Shown here in pieces: positions 35,310 to 47,430 of a DNA stretch of 64,000 nt (position 1 is its first letter; every line of letters begins with the position of its first letter). The position numbers and the translations under genes are program-made. Source of the DNA: Uloborus plumipes (lineage: Eukaryota > Arthropoda > Arachnida > Araneae > Uloboridae). The notes under the pieces were generated by a model that worked only from the letters and a program-made list of their open reading frames with translations, was not told the DNA's origin and made no database searches. The stretch covers positions 1 through 64,000 of the forward strand of contig JAXGGA010002016.1 in NCBI GenBank assembly GCA_038373865.1, read 5' to 3'.

Positions 35310-36029
35310 TAACTGAGAAAATTGTAGAGTTTTAGAAATGCGTTATAAAAGGGGTTTACTGCAGAGAATAATTATTGCTTTTTTTGCAAAGTACTTTTGA
35401 AGATGAAAAACTTTATTGGTGTTTCATTTTTCTTCGGTGCCAGGGCTTCGCCGACAATATTGACCCATTACAGCGAGGGAGCAGCAAAATAAGGAAGAAC
35501 GGAAGTCGTCTTCAGTGCGAGAGGGGGTCATCATAGGCTGATTCAGCTCTTTCGTTGAATTTTAATGCCTACGGCCCGCTTTCCACTTCTTTATCTCCTT
35601 AAGATGATCGAGGCCAGGAAAGACACAGGAGAGGGACGTGGGAGTCCCTCTTGGCGATTTATCACATTTTTGGCTCACTTCTTTTTATGACAATGCAGTT
35701 GGAATTTTAAAAATAACGAGACTTTTTTGAAAAACAAAGGGGTAAATCCAAGTACTTATTTCAAACTCTTCGAGTTTGACTGCATAACTGCATAGAACAG
35801 CGTCTCCAACGCTTTTTAGTCAAGGGCCACACTAAGTGTTTGGATTTAAGGGGTCAAAATACCTATATAACAGTTTTCTTAAATTTACGTGAAAGATTTT
35901 ATTATTTGAAATCATTGCTTCTACATTTATTTATCAACTAACAATTAATTTTCGAACATTAAAAATATTGCCCCCTTTTTTTCTACAATTTGAAAATTAA
36001 AAAAAAATAAAATAAAATTCTAAAAACTC
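35310..36029. other. Unique stretch, GC-richer near 35440-35650
   Basis: No frame or motif recognised. CAGCGTCTCCAACGCTTTTT at 35808, followed by AGTCAAGGGCCAC, resembles the start of Charlie-type hAT elements, but no partner end was found. Confidence 0.35.
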
Positions 36030-36032
36030 TTA

Positions 36033-36176
36033 GGGCCCTGCTCTACATTGACGTAAAGCAGAAAAATAAAGCGGAAACGTAAAATGAATTAAACAGTGTT
36101 CATATGGAAAGTACCTGAATTTTCGGTTTCTGCTTTCGGTTTCGGTCGCCTTTTCCGCTGATGTGGAGCAGGGCCC
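36033..36176. mobile_element. PIF/Harbinger-like MITE
   Basis: GGGCCCTGCTCTACATTGACG faces CGCTGATGTGGAGCAGGGCCC. TTA is repeated directly outside (36030-36032, 36177-36179). A 3-bp TTA duplication with GGGCC ends is the Harbinger/Tourist pattern. 144 bp, non-coding. Confidence 0.78.
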
Positions 36177-36179
36177 TTA

Positions 36180-38256
36180 AGGTTTTTTTTTTAATTTTTT
36201 TTTACACTTATTTCAAAATTTATTTTTGGTAAATGATCACAAGAATCCCCTCTAAAAAATTTTGTATTCATTTTCTTATCTATTGATTTGAAAATATTTT
36301 GTGAAAATGTAAAAAAATGTATGTTGTATGTGAAAAAATCTTAGAAAATTTTGTTTTTAGAGGTTTAACAAGCTCTAACAATTTCAGTAATTTATAAGAT
36401 GCTTATTCAATGCTTATTTTCACCAAGCATATCATCCCGAGTGCAAAACATATTGTTTTAAAGCAGCATCTTTAATAGAAAAAAATCCTTAGTGATTCCA
36501 GTAACATTTAACACTAAAAACTGATCAATGAGAAAAATAACTTCGAAGTTTTGCTTTTACTTTAGTAAATTAGCAAATAGCGTGCTTGAACTAAAGTCAC
36601 TCATAACTTTTTAAATAATTGAACTATAGTAATTGCTTCTTTTCCCGAGTGTTTAAAATAGCTTTTACTTTTGAGACAAGCTATTAAAAAATTTTTGGTC
36701 TTTTGGTCATTTTTGAATTACTGTGACCCCCTAAGCTAAATCAGGAACCCAACAATATTTTAGTTCAAATATTATAGTTAGCCATATCCCCAATAAATAA
36801 TTAGAGTTTTTCAGCTTCATCAAATTAAGAAAGTGAAGACATTTTTCTCACTGTAATGTTAAAAATGGTAGGCATAATCCGGATTTTTTTTTCTATTTAT
36901 TTATATTCTTGTATTTTTTATTTATTGATTTTTCGTTCTGTAATTTTAGAGGTGCAAAATGTTCCGTTATCGTTCAACTTTAAAACCTTTCAAAAACAAT
37001 TTTACAACTGCATATGTTGTTAAACACTAATCACATGCTTGAAAGTGCATTTTCATTTCTGAAATTAAAATTTTTTAAAAGGGATTTTGTCTACAGGAAT
37101 CTGATTTTTGTCTGCAAGATTAGATTAGCTACATCAAACATGGGTCACAAAACCTTGCTAAAAGTAATTTTACGTGAAATTGAATCTATACTTTACAAAA
37201 ATTTGTAACGTAAGAAGTGCTCTTGCTTCATACAAAAGTATACAATGTTTAGTTCGAAAGTTATCAAATTGTATACAAAATTTGAGATTTTAAGCTGAAA
37301 GCCTTTTTTTTTTTCAGAGAATATTCTTGCTGCATGTAGGACATGCGCCGTAAATCAAAATATCGCAAAAATATATTATGTTTTGATAGACTGCTAAAAA
37401 AATGTTAAAATGTTAACGTCCATAATAAATTATAATTATCAGAATTCATGTTTCGTCTTAATTTTAAAACTAATCTTCATAGTTTTCACAAATAAAACTT
37501 TCAATGAAAAACATCTGATCTGCGAAAGGAACACGTGTCTAACCTGAAAATTGTCGAGTTGTTTTCATTTTATTAAAATCAAAAGATTATTAATCCAGCG
37601 AAAAGTAATAGAAATAAGCAAAAGTAACAAAAAAATCTTTGAGATTAATGCAACACAATGGCGAAACCGAAGAAAATTATAAACAAGAGTTCCGAAACAA
37701 ATTGAAGTCAGTTCAGATAATTAAAAGCAGACGACATCTCTATTTCAAAAGTTTAATTTAAATATTAAAGAATCGCCTGACATGCTTGCTCTAAATTTCG
37801 ACGCGTAGCAAGGAAATGTTAAGCAAACATGGATCTTTTGAGATCAGTTTTCAGCAATCAAATACTTTTTTACTGCAAAGTAAAGACGTTTCATTCTTTA
37901 CACAGAATTCTTTTAATTAAAATCAGTAACACTTTAAATCTTTTCTTTGCACAGATTGTCATGTATTTGTTCGGCTTAATTTCTGAGATGTCGTCGAATG
38001 ATATCTGCTATGATTCTGCTTGGCTTAATTGCGTTGATTTTTTTTTCTACCGAATTTTCTATTTAAGAAGAAAAATTTACACCTTTAAAGTTATAACAGA
38101 ATGAAGGGTCGCTCTCAAAGCGTTTTAGTAATTAAACTTAATTCTTTTTAGAATTTTCTTAAGTATTTATGTGTGCAATAAAATTTATTTCAACAATTTT
38201 TTTACAGTAAAAATATAATTTTCAGGAACAAAATTTCCAATGTTTTAAGCAACTAA
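36180..38256. other. AT-rich stretch, no supported gene
   Basis: Open frames of 64 and 91 codons (37014-37208, 37829-38104) look like chance: no motif, strong A/T codon bias, no flanking splice or poly-A logic. Confidence 0.5.
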
Positions 38257-38264
38257 ACTCAAAC

Positions 38265-38451
38265 CAGGAACGTTATTTCAAGTTTTTCCAGGGGGGGAGG
38301 GGCAAAGGGTCCTAACACAATGCAATTTCATTGAAAAACATCAAAAACCATGCCCACTTATATGTAAATACATTAATTTTCGCCCACTTAAATGTAAATA
38401 CAAAGTCGGGGGGGGGGATTGACCCCCTGACCCCCCTAAATAACGGGCCTG
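38265..38451 (+). mobile_element. hAT-type G-run MITE, copy 5, with internal duplication
   Basis: Ends CAGGAACGTTATTTC and AAATAACGGGCCTG. Flanks ACTCAAAC (38257-38264) and AATGAAAC (38452-38459) match at 6 of 8. The core block CCCACTTATATGTAAATAC is repeated directly (38352 and about 38384), making this copy 187 bp rather than about 170. Confidence 0.82.
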
Positions 38452-38459
38452 AATGAAAC

Positions 38460-39286
38460 ATCCTATAATACCCGAAAAGTACAATCAAGCATTTATAATG
38501 TTTTAACAGAATATTTGTTTTCAAATAATATTGTAAGAAGTTGCTCTGAATCTTAAATTAATGTAAGTTTTCCGTTTTCAAACTAATGCAACACATTGGA
38601 TAATATCGGCACATTGACAAAAAAATGCATGACGTAGCGTTGTAACATATTCATGAATAGTACAGAGCTAAGGTTTCATTCCTAGGCTTTATAATATTTT
38701 GTAATTGCTGAAATTTGTCATAATGTTTATTTCTTTAATGTATACTTCTTGTACATTATAAAATTAATCTATATCCCGTCATTAAACTAATTTATGGTCC
38801 TATCTACATATTTTTATAAAATTAATTATTAAATTACACCGAAATTTGTGCCCGGCATGTTGGAAGAATTTTTTCATTATAGAATATAGTAAAATACATA
38901 AACTTTTGATATAATTACGACCGAATGCAAAAGAACTTTATTTACTGTGCATCCAGGTCTGGATTTGGGTAAAAGCCGAACAAGCTACAGCTTAAGGCTC
39001 CACTTTGTTGGGGGCCCGGCACTCCCGAAAAAGATTATTATTCATTCCTAAAGCTTAATAATACATGAGAAGAAAAGAAAATCTATAGTGCTTCGTGAAA
39101 AGCTTGGAAAATATGAAAAAATGTAGTTATAGATCTTGAATTTTAAAATTCTTAACAAATTGCAAGGGAAAGGGGGGGGAGGGGGGTGGAAAATGCAGAT
39201 TTTGCTACATGTGCATCAAAGATGTAAAATCTTGGCTCTCATGTTTCTGTAATACACATTGATCGTGATAAAGCTGCAAATTTTTA
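38460..39286. other. Mostly unique; a possible hAT end at 38954
   Basis: CCAGGTCTGGATTTGG followed by AAGCCGAACAAGCTACAGCT and GGGGGCCCGGC looks like a hAT-type terminal region, but the opposite end was not found. A G-rich run lies at 39172-39187. Confidence 0.35.
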
Positions 39287-39664
39287 CACTGCAATAAAGG
39301 AACTTGTTTTTACACTATAATACTGGCTGCCGAATTTACAATTTAAAACTGCAAAATGCACAGTAATAAACAGTAAAACTAGCAATTTTACAGTTTATTG
39401 CTGTAAAATTTAGCAATATTATACTGCAAAAACAACAGTATAACACTGGCAGTCGAGGTTCCAGTTTAAAACTGGAAAATACACGGTAATAAATTGTAAA
39501 ATTAGCAATTTTACAGCTTATTACTGTAAGATTTTTAACTTTATAATTTAGCATTGCAAAATTAGCAGTTTCACAGTTTGTTACGATAAAATTAGAAATT
39601 TTTACAGTTTATTACTATAAAAATAACTGTATTATACTCTAAAAACAAGTCTTTTTTTACAGAG
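39287..39664 (-). mobile_element. CACTG MITE, full dimeric copy
   Basis: CACTGCAATAAAGGAACTTG to TTTTTTTACAGAG, with TA on each side. The second monomer begins near CAGTATAACACTGGCAGTCG (39436). Confidence 0.8.
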
Positions 39665-40366
39665 TAGGTTAGGGGGAAGATTGTAAAAATTTCTTGGTTA
39701 AGTGGCGTATTCAGTAATTTTCTCCTCAAAGTGCCAACTCAACTGTTTACTTTTAAAAATCTCCTACGCAGAATAGGAATATCGTCTTTGTTATTAATAT
39801 TTTGGTAAACTCGAACAAAGAAGGTTTTCAATTCTTCGGTATACTTCCCGCAAACAAAACGACTTTTTTCGTAAGAAAACGCTGCGAAAACTATTCTTTA
39901 ATTTGCATCGGGAGACAAAATCAAATCACATTCATCCTGATGTGTACACAATATGTTAAAATAAATCGGCGTAAAGCCTTAAGCCCTGCTTAAGTCTATT
40001 TGCGTTATTTGTTCAGCGAAACCCATTTTAGAAAGATAGACGAAGGGTTTATGGTGGGGTGTTCCGACTAGATTATCAGATATCCGGCGGTCCGGGTTTA
40101 TTAACTCGGGAAGTTTCGTCAGCCATTTATCCGGCTGGCGCCTAATTTTCGTCGGCGCCGGATCCAGGGCGTGCCTAGGGATCAGTTCTTGTTTTACGCT
40201 TCCCACTTTGTCTGTAATTGCATTGAGGATTTTCTTTGATTTTCAGCTATTTTTTTCAAGCTCTCATTTTCTTTTGGAAAACATTATCGCAAACGATACG
40301 GGAAGAACTTTGGGAGGCTCTTCTAAATGAATTAACGATGCATTTTTTTCTATATATGTGGTAGGT
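39665..40366. other. Unique stretch with a GC-rich minus-strand frame
   Basis: 39979-40206 is clearly GC-richer and open for 75 codons on the minus strand (includes PTKIRRQPDKWLTKLPELIN). The composition suggests a coding or transposon-derived segment, but I recognise no domain and see no continuation. Confidence 0.3.
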
Positions 40367-40374
40367 ATGAGATG

Positions 40375-40544
40375 TAGGCCCGTCATTATGGGGGGCAGGG
40401 GCGGTCAATCCCCCCTCGTGATTTTGGGAAATCAATGTATTGGCATATAAGTGGGCGTGGTTTTTGCCATTTTTTGGTGAATTTTACATTGTGTATGTAC
40501 CCTTTGCCCCCCACCCCCTGGAAAATTTCGAAATGACGTCCCTA
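40375..40544 (-). mobile_element. hAT-type G-run MITE, copy 6
   Basis: Perfect 8-bp duplication ATGAGATG at 40367-40374 and 40545-40552. Ends TAGGCCCGTCATTA and GACGTCCCTA. Core TAAGTGGGCGTGG is shared with the other copies. Confidence 0.9.
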
Positions 40545-40573
40545 ATGAGATGCCATAATTCTATGGATTGCAA

Positions 40574-40936
40574 AGACTAAAAAATGAATATAATTTTAAC
40601 AGTATAATACAGCTAATTTTATAGTAATAAACTGTAAAATTGCTACTTTTAGAGTAAAAAAACTAAAATTGCTAATTCAACAGTTCATTACCGTACACTT
40701 TACTGTTTTAAACATTTTAGTTTGGTTTAAACTGGAACCTCTGCTGCCAGTATTATACTGCTGTTTTTATAGTATAATACAGCTAAATTTTACGGCAATA
40801 AACCGTAAAGCTAACTCTACCTAAGAAACTGTAAGATTGCTAGTTTTACAGTTTATTACCGTGAATTTTAGTTTTAAATTGGAACTTCGGCTGCCAGTAT
40901 TTAACAGTAAAAACAACATTTCCTTTTTTTGCAGTG
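40574..40936 (+). mobile_element. CACTG MITE, dimeric copy with eroded left end
   Basis: Starts 29 bp after the hAT MITE. Left end reads GACTAAAAAATGAATATAA, right end CCTTTTTTTGCAGTG. Junction at GCTGCCAGTATTATACTG (40744). Confidence 0.8.
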
Positions 40937-41132
40937 AAGGCTCTGTGTAGAATACTGGGGGTTTTTAGGCAAAATAGGAAATGTAGGAATTATTACTTAC
41001 TTTTCTAGGAATTGTATTTAATACCTCGTCATTCTATATATTCACAAACGCTATTTAGGAAAGAACGGGAAGAAGATATTGTTAAGGCTATTATATATAC
41101 TACGCTCAAAGTTTGAAATATGGCATTCTATG

Positions 41133-41475
41133 CACTGTTAAAAATTTTCCAGAATTTTTACCTTAAAATATTTTTTACTGTAAACTTTTATGGAAGAGAA
41201 GAGGAGGATTAAATAGGGCTCGATACGAACAACAAGGATCGAACCCGGGACACAAATATTTCACTCTGCTTTAATATCCACGGTACCAGATGAGACACAT
41301 CAGGAGATCGGAAATAGGGTGTCATCTGCATCTAACAGTCAGTTACGTGGTGATCAATTGGCGCTGTAATCGCTTTTTTTTTTTGGTACAATTCAAAGTA
41401 AAAAATTTCTGTACGGTAAACGCTAAATTTTCACAGTAATATTTACCTTAAAAGCTTCCTGAATTTTTAACTGTG
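41133..41475. mobile_element. MITE with CACTGTTAAAAATT ends containing a tRNA-like segment
   Basis: CACTGTTAAAAATTTTCCAG faces GAATTTTTAACTGTG, and ATTTTTACCTTAAAA / TTTACCTTAAAA blocks also mirror each other. On the minus strand the interior (41230-41310) has GTGTCCCGGGTTCGATCC, a good B box, preceded by CTCATCTGGTACCGTGG, a possible A box. Either the element captured a tRNA-like SINE or the match is partly fortuitous. Confidence 0.55.
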
Positions 41476-42255
41476 TAAATGCCTCTGTATTGTAGCCCAG
41501 AACGAGCTTAAACACAGTAAAAACATTTTTTGTTCAACAAATTTAAGTAAAGTTGCTCATTCTGACTCTCGAGCAAATCAAAGTACAACTGACAAATTCA
41601 GAAATCCAGGCGTGAGTTAAGTCACGTGCCTTGCCACGTGATATTCAAAGCGATTTTGAGCTCTATTTCATACTTTGATGCTTTCTGATTTGGCATTAAG
41701 TAGAATGCTTAGAAAAAAGTGAAATGTGAATAGTTTCATACATTTCTGGACAATTTTATTCATTAAATACAGGTATTCTATCGAATACCAAATGTTAAAC
41801 TTTGCCAGTAACATATGTCAACATTAAAGGGAAAAGCACGTCCAAAAAAAAAGTTCCCCACAAGCTGTATAGCTAGTAAACCACGATACTAAATAAAATG
41901 TGTGTCCAAAAAATGTTTTTTCCAAAGTAAAAATTGAAAGGGCAAGTGGATAAAGGGAATATGTGACAATTTTTAAATTTCTAATGAACGTTTTCAAAAA
42001 AAAATGCAGTCTTATATTTTGTAATGGATTTTTCTGAACGGGTAAAACGAGGTCATATTCTTAATTAGCAACCATTTCTGTGACTAAAGTGACATGATAC
42101 TGATGGACTTATCACCTTCATCCATGGCAAAAAATAAGTTTCAAAAATTGTCACACATCACCTTTGTCCACTTGCCCCTTCAATTGTGTACAAATCTTGT
42201 ATTAAAATACTAATACCCCTCAGTTGCATCGGAAAGCTACTTGATACAGTAAATG
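41476..42255. other. AT-rich stretch, nothing recognised
   Basis: No supported feature. Confidence 0.5.
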
Positions 42256-43876
42256 CTTTCTGAGCTAATATTTAGAAAAGTGCCAATTTGAGTCCCAAGT
42301 GAATTTTCACTAGTATTTCAATAACTAGTTAAAAAAATAATTTTCCCCAGGAAGAAGATAAGGTTTCGCTTTCATTTCATCTAATAACATCAGAAAAAAA
42401 TTTTGTTTTCTTCAGAAAATATTGTTTTCATACATCAAAAATCAGATCGGTAACGTGTCCCAAGTAGCAAAGCTTAGCATGCAAACAGGTCATGCGTACT
42501 TTCTAACTTCCCTAAACAACGCACTTGCACAAAAAACGATTCTATTTTTATCCCATTTGTTAATATTTTACTTCATTTTTGTTTTAATCGATTTCTGATT
42601 TTCTAGCCGATGCGAAATAAGCGTGTCCCTAATTCCGCCGTCAAAGCGGTAACAATAACTTCCAATCTATGTTTAGGCTCCCAAAATCATTTCCTGCACC
42701 TATACCACATGATACTGAGTACCTAGTGGGATGTTTTATCGCATCGTAATTAAAAATTTGCATTTCTGCATCTAAAATTGTAGGTAAGATTTTTTAAAGT
42801 GATTTTATAAAATGTGTGTCATTTAAGTCATCAGATCGGTAACAGGCGCTAAAATGCGCAGTTTTTATTATTTTAAAAAATAATTTTATATATAAGTATA
42901 GTCCTTTGTTACAAGGGAAAAAACCACGTGTTAGATTTTGGTTTAGCGCGATCGACTCGGAAATAAAGAAAAAACTTTGTCAGTTTGTCAGAGCGGTAAC
43001 ATTGAAAAACAGCGAATATGTTACCGAACTAACTCACATGTTTCAGAATTATTAAAAAGCAAAAATCGTAGGTTTTAGCCATATATATATATATTGAATA
43101 TTTTTGTTCTTAAAAAATGAAAAGCAATTAGTTTTAGTACGATTGCTTCATTTGTGGTTTGTATGACCTGACAATAGAAGTTAGTAAAATAAGAAAAATT
43201 GACACTGCAGAAATTAAGTTAATTAATTATTATTATTTTATTTATTTATTTTTTTGGTGCTTCAATTTCTCATAACTTCGCTAAATAACTAGATAATAAC
43301 TAGCATGCTAAATTTGAATTTCTGATCAAGAAATAAAATTTCCTGCAACTAATTAAAGAAAAGCAAGCAGCAGAGATGTGTGTTGTGAGTTGAAAAAGTT
43401 GAAGTTGTGTGTTGTTTCAAAAGAAAACAAATGTTTTATTAGCTTGGATTTGGTAATCTTATAATTTATTTTGTCTGAAAACCTTATCGCTCATTTTTAT
43501 TTACAAGAAATGCGTTTTTATAATGAAATTTGATTTTTTAGCTAATATATATTTTTTAATATAATTATCTTAATTCTATGTTAAAAATGCAAGGAAATGA
43601 TATCATTTTTAGAGATGTTAACGAAGACTGAAAGCATAAACTCAAATATGTAGCTCATATTAACATCAGATGTGTAACACTCATCAGATCTGTAACGGCT
43701 TAAAAGTGAGTAATCTAAAGAGGGGGTAAATAACTTCCTTGACCTCCCCCCTTTTATTTTCTTGCATTTAGACCCAATTTAGACTTAGAATCCAATATTA
43801 GTTTTTTTCTGCAAAAAAAATTTTTATCAGAAAACTCCAACTTCTAATTGGCACTTTTCTAAATATTGGCTCTTCT
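42256..43876. mobile_element. Putative DNA element with repeated CAGATCGGTAAC motifs
   Basis: CTAATATTTAGAAAAGTGCC (about 42264) is mirrored by GGCACTTTTCTAAATATTGG (about 43850), giving inverted ends about 1.6 kb apart. Between them a 12-bp motif recurs in one orientation: CAGATCGGTAAC at 42443 and 42832, CAAAGCGGTAAC at 42642, CAGAGCGGTAAC at 42989, CAGATGTGTAAC at 43667 and CAGATCTGTAAC at 43685, plus an inverted GTTACCG at 43020. No transposase frame is visible. Confidence 0.55.
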
Positions 43877-46846
43877 GTTGATTGAGACATAGAAAAGTTA
43901 GCTGAAACTGGGTTCAAAAATAGGTAATTTACTCGTTTTTGTTCACTTTATTATTATTATTATTGCTATTTTTATTTTAATTTTATTATCTCAGGAAATT
44001 ATAAATAACGTTTGACTTTAGTTCGAATACATAACTAGTCCTTAATCTTCAAAAATTATGGAAGTTAATTACTTTAGTTAATAACTTGCAATATTTTCAG
44101 TTCATTTAGTTTTCTCAGGAAACTATATAAACAAGATTCAACTTTTTTCTAAATAGCCTATTAGTCTTTAAGCTTCATAAATATTGTAAGTTAATTACTT
44201 TTTGAGAAAAAATAAATTATTCTGTAGTTATTATACGAGTATCAGGGGAATAATTAAAAAAACGTAATTGTTTAATACAGATCTTTCATACTTTTCTTTT
44301 CATAGAATACATCGCCGCCTTAAAGCAGTAGGATATCCTACCGTTGCTTCGAGGATAAGATGCCTTACTATTGCTTGAAAGAAATGTTATGGGATTGGAC
44401 TCAAAATAAGTTAATTTAAATACAAAAATTTTATAGCTTAGGCACGTCATACAATTTTGGCCGACATACGCATCTAAGCATATCTTCCCTTCAAACATCG
44501 TTACTAAAAAGTATTTACCTAATGATAATTTCTAGTTATAGTAAGTCACAGTACTATAAAAAATAATCAAATTCTTTTGATTGTTTGGCCTTTAGTTTTG
44601 TAACTAATTTCTAAAATTATTTTGTGAAATAAAATGTTTTCTTATAAAAGATCATTCCACAAATTTTCTATACATTTAAAACATAACAATTTGCAAGTGT
44701 TGCGGGTGCGATCATAAGGCCACATGTGCAACTGTTGATACTTAAACTATTTGTCTTGAATTACTTATTTGATTTCTTGATATAATAATATATTTTTCTT
44801 CATACTATAATACATAAAGGCTCCTTATATTCAAATGGATAAAAACATAAAAGTAAAAATTTAAATTTCAGAGAATAAAGTGCATATATATACGTCAAAA
44901 TGTCCCACCGGTGGATTGAGCAATGTGTTACGTTCTTTTGCTAAAATTATTATAGCAGTTTGTTGTTAAAAAGTATTAAAGGTTTACCTTTGCCGCTAGC
45001 ATGTTATTTTAAAGGAAAAAACATCTCTACATTCAAAGAGTGTATAAAAACATAAACTAGTTTTGTGGTAAACAGCAAAAATTCTTCATAGCAGAAAAAT
45101 ACTTCGTATTCGAATAAAACTATTGTACACACATAATGCATTTTGTAATTATGAGTTTCTCCCTACACGCTCACACACAAACACATACACGAATATATAG
45201 ATGCGTGTGTGTGTGTGTGTGTGTGTGTATGTTCTTTCTAGAATCTGGGATCTTTGGTCTGCCACTCCATCATTTTAACATTTAAGCTGCCCAGGGAGCA
45301 TTGTTTTGTTTTTCCAAAATTAATGCAATGAATAGTTTTGATCAACTTTGCTACATTTTGTGAAATTGTTTTATGTAAACAAATTGTTCTTTTATTAATA
45401 AGAGATTAAAGCATAATTCTTATTTTAAATCAGTATTATATGCATTTCATTTTTATCGATATGTTCTGTTCTTCTGACAGAGCTCAATGAATAGGTTTAG
45501 CTTTTGGTTTGTTCGAAATTTATTCAAAAATAATCCACTTTTTAAGAAAATGTTCATCGTCAGTTAATACTTCTAAATCTGAAAGGCGTACTATCTCTAT
45601 GTCCACCAATGATACAGCTCACTAGTTCTGAATTCACACGTAATATTTAACCACTTTGGAATAAAATTCAAGCTTAAAAATATCGCTTCCAAAACCCCAA
45701 TCTCATTACAGGAGAATATTTTTCCGTTCCACGTCTATTTTTCCCTGCTTCTGTTCGGAATTGAAACACCTAATCCTGTCGAAATGTTCACTTGCTTCTT
45801 TTGTTTACAAATCCATGCAAACGTACGAAACTGTAACAATAGAATAGAAAAATTGAACTCCTTTTCAAAAGCATCGGATGATTCTGAAGAGAGAGAGAGG
45901 AAAAAAAGAATAATATAACGAAAAAAATATGTTTGCTTTTCAATGTATTCTTCCTGCTCCTGTGCCAAAAGCTTTAAATCTCCTATTTGAACAAGAGATG
46001 GAACAATGCGACGAGAAAGAATTCAAATGTTCGTTGCTGTTGCCAAATCGGAGCATGGAATTTTGACACCATCTCGTAGGAAGCGAGCTTTGCCGGCGCT
46101 AATTTTACAGCATTCGGTTTTCTCTTTGTTCAAATATTCAATGTAAATAACTTTCCGCTTTTGTATTGAATCTTTAATTTCTAAGGCTCTATGCGCAAAC
46201 ATATTGTATGAGCGTCCCACTGTTTGGTCGCTTTTGTGAAGGAGATTTTATAGAAAATGTTTTGGGGGAGAAACGGAGGTGTTTTAAGAGGAGAGTCAAG
46301 GGGTGCTCAGAAGAGAAGTGAAGTGAGCAAATTGCCTTCTTTTATCATGCTTCATTCAAATGCTAAAGTGAGATAACTTTTGATGATATTTTTACTGTAA
46401 TCACTACAACCACGGCTGCAATTGAATGGAAATATTTTTTAAAGAAACTTACGGAAACTTCAGAGGGACTTGAGTTCAATGTAAAAAAAAAAAAAAACTT
46501 ACGCTTGTTTAGCAAACGTTTATGTTTCCTCGTCAAGCGTCCGTCAGTTCCAAATGCTGTTTTTTTTTAACTTTCTGATACTGATTATATAATTTTAAGC
46601 TGATAATATTTACCATCAGTTACTACTGGCTTTTTAGCCTACTTTCCCGTTAAAAATAAAAGAAAGACGAAAAATGTATAAAAAGTAGCTTAATGCATCT
46701 AAATAATATCGCCAAGTCCAAAAAATATCGCCAAGTTAAAAAAATAAAGAGGTAAAATGAATGTCAAAAAATTAAAAATTTGAAAGTAGGGTATTGAGAT
46801 GGAGAATTTGTGTGTCGGTCTGTCGGTCGGTCTGTCCCCCCCCCCC
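43877..46846. other. AT-rich stretch with one (GT)n microsatellite
   Basis: (GT)n at about 45205-45228. Open frames of 65-77 codons on the minus strand (44286, 45735, 46023, 46699) lack recognised motifs. Confidence 0.5.
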
Positions 46847-47430
46847 CCTAATAACTTTTGAATGAACATTCCGATTTGGACAAACTTTTTTTTGTTGGAA
46901 AGATCTCGGCGAGTACAGCTCATTCCCACATTTGATTTTTAGATTTGAACAATTTTTGGTTCAACTTTGAGCCGTTCAAAAAACCGGTCCCGCGATACTA
47001 ACTTTTTAATGAACAGTCCGATTTGAACAAACTTTTTTTTGTTGGAAAGAACTTTTCAAGGGTACTTCATTCCCGTATTTACATTTCCGATTTGAACAAT
47101 TTTTCGTTCAACATTGAACCGTTCAAACAAGCTGTCACCCCTAATAACTTTGGAGTGAACAGTCCGATTTAAACAAACCTTTTTTTGTTCGAAAGATCTC
47201 GGCAAGGATAGTTAATTACTGTATTTAAATTTTCAATGTGAACATTTTTTTGTTCAACATTGAACCGTTCCAGCAACCTTTCTCCACCTAATAACTTTCA
47301 AGTGAACCGTCTGAATTGAATAAACTTTTTTTTGTTCGAAAGATCTCGGAGAGACTCATTCCCATATTTCACTTTTCAATTTGAACCATTTTTCGTTCAA
47401 TGATGAACCGTTCGGAAAAATTTTTAACAT
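46847..47430 (+). repeat. Tandem repeat, four units of about 146 bp
   Basis: Units begin near 46847, 46995, 47139 and 47287, each opening with CCTAATAACTTT or a close variant. Each then carries GAACAGTCCGATTT, AAACTTTTTTTTGTT, GAAAGATCTCGG, GAACAATTTTTCGTTCAA and TGAACCGTTC. The units differ by many substitutions, so the array is old. A TCGCCAAGT doublet lies just upstream (46706-46737). Just downstream a TCTGACTCCGACTCCG word (47569) of the kind common beside arthropod repeats is seen. Confidence 0.88.

Noticed and set aside
35808..36750. Charlie-type hAT element
   Set aside because: A plausible left end (CAGCGTCTCCAACGC) was seen, but no matching right end or 8-bp duplication could be located.
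37829..38104. 91-codon plus-strand frame
   Set aside because: A/T-biased composition, no domain, no conserved repeat; consistent with chance in AT-rich DNA.
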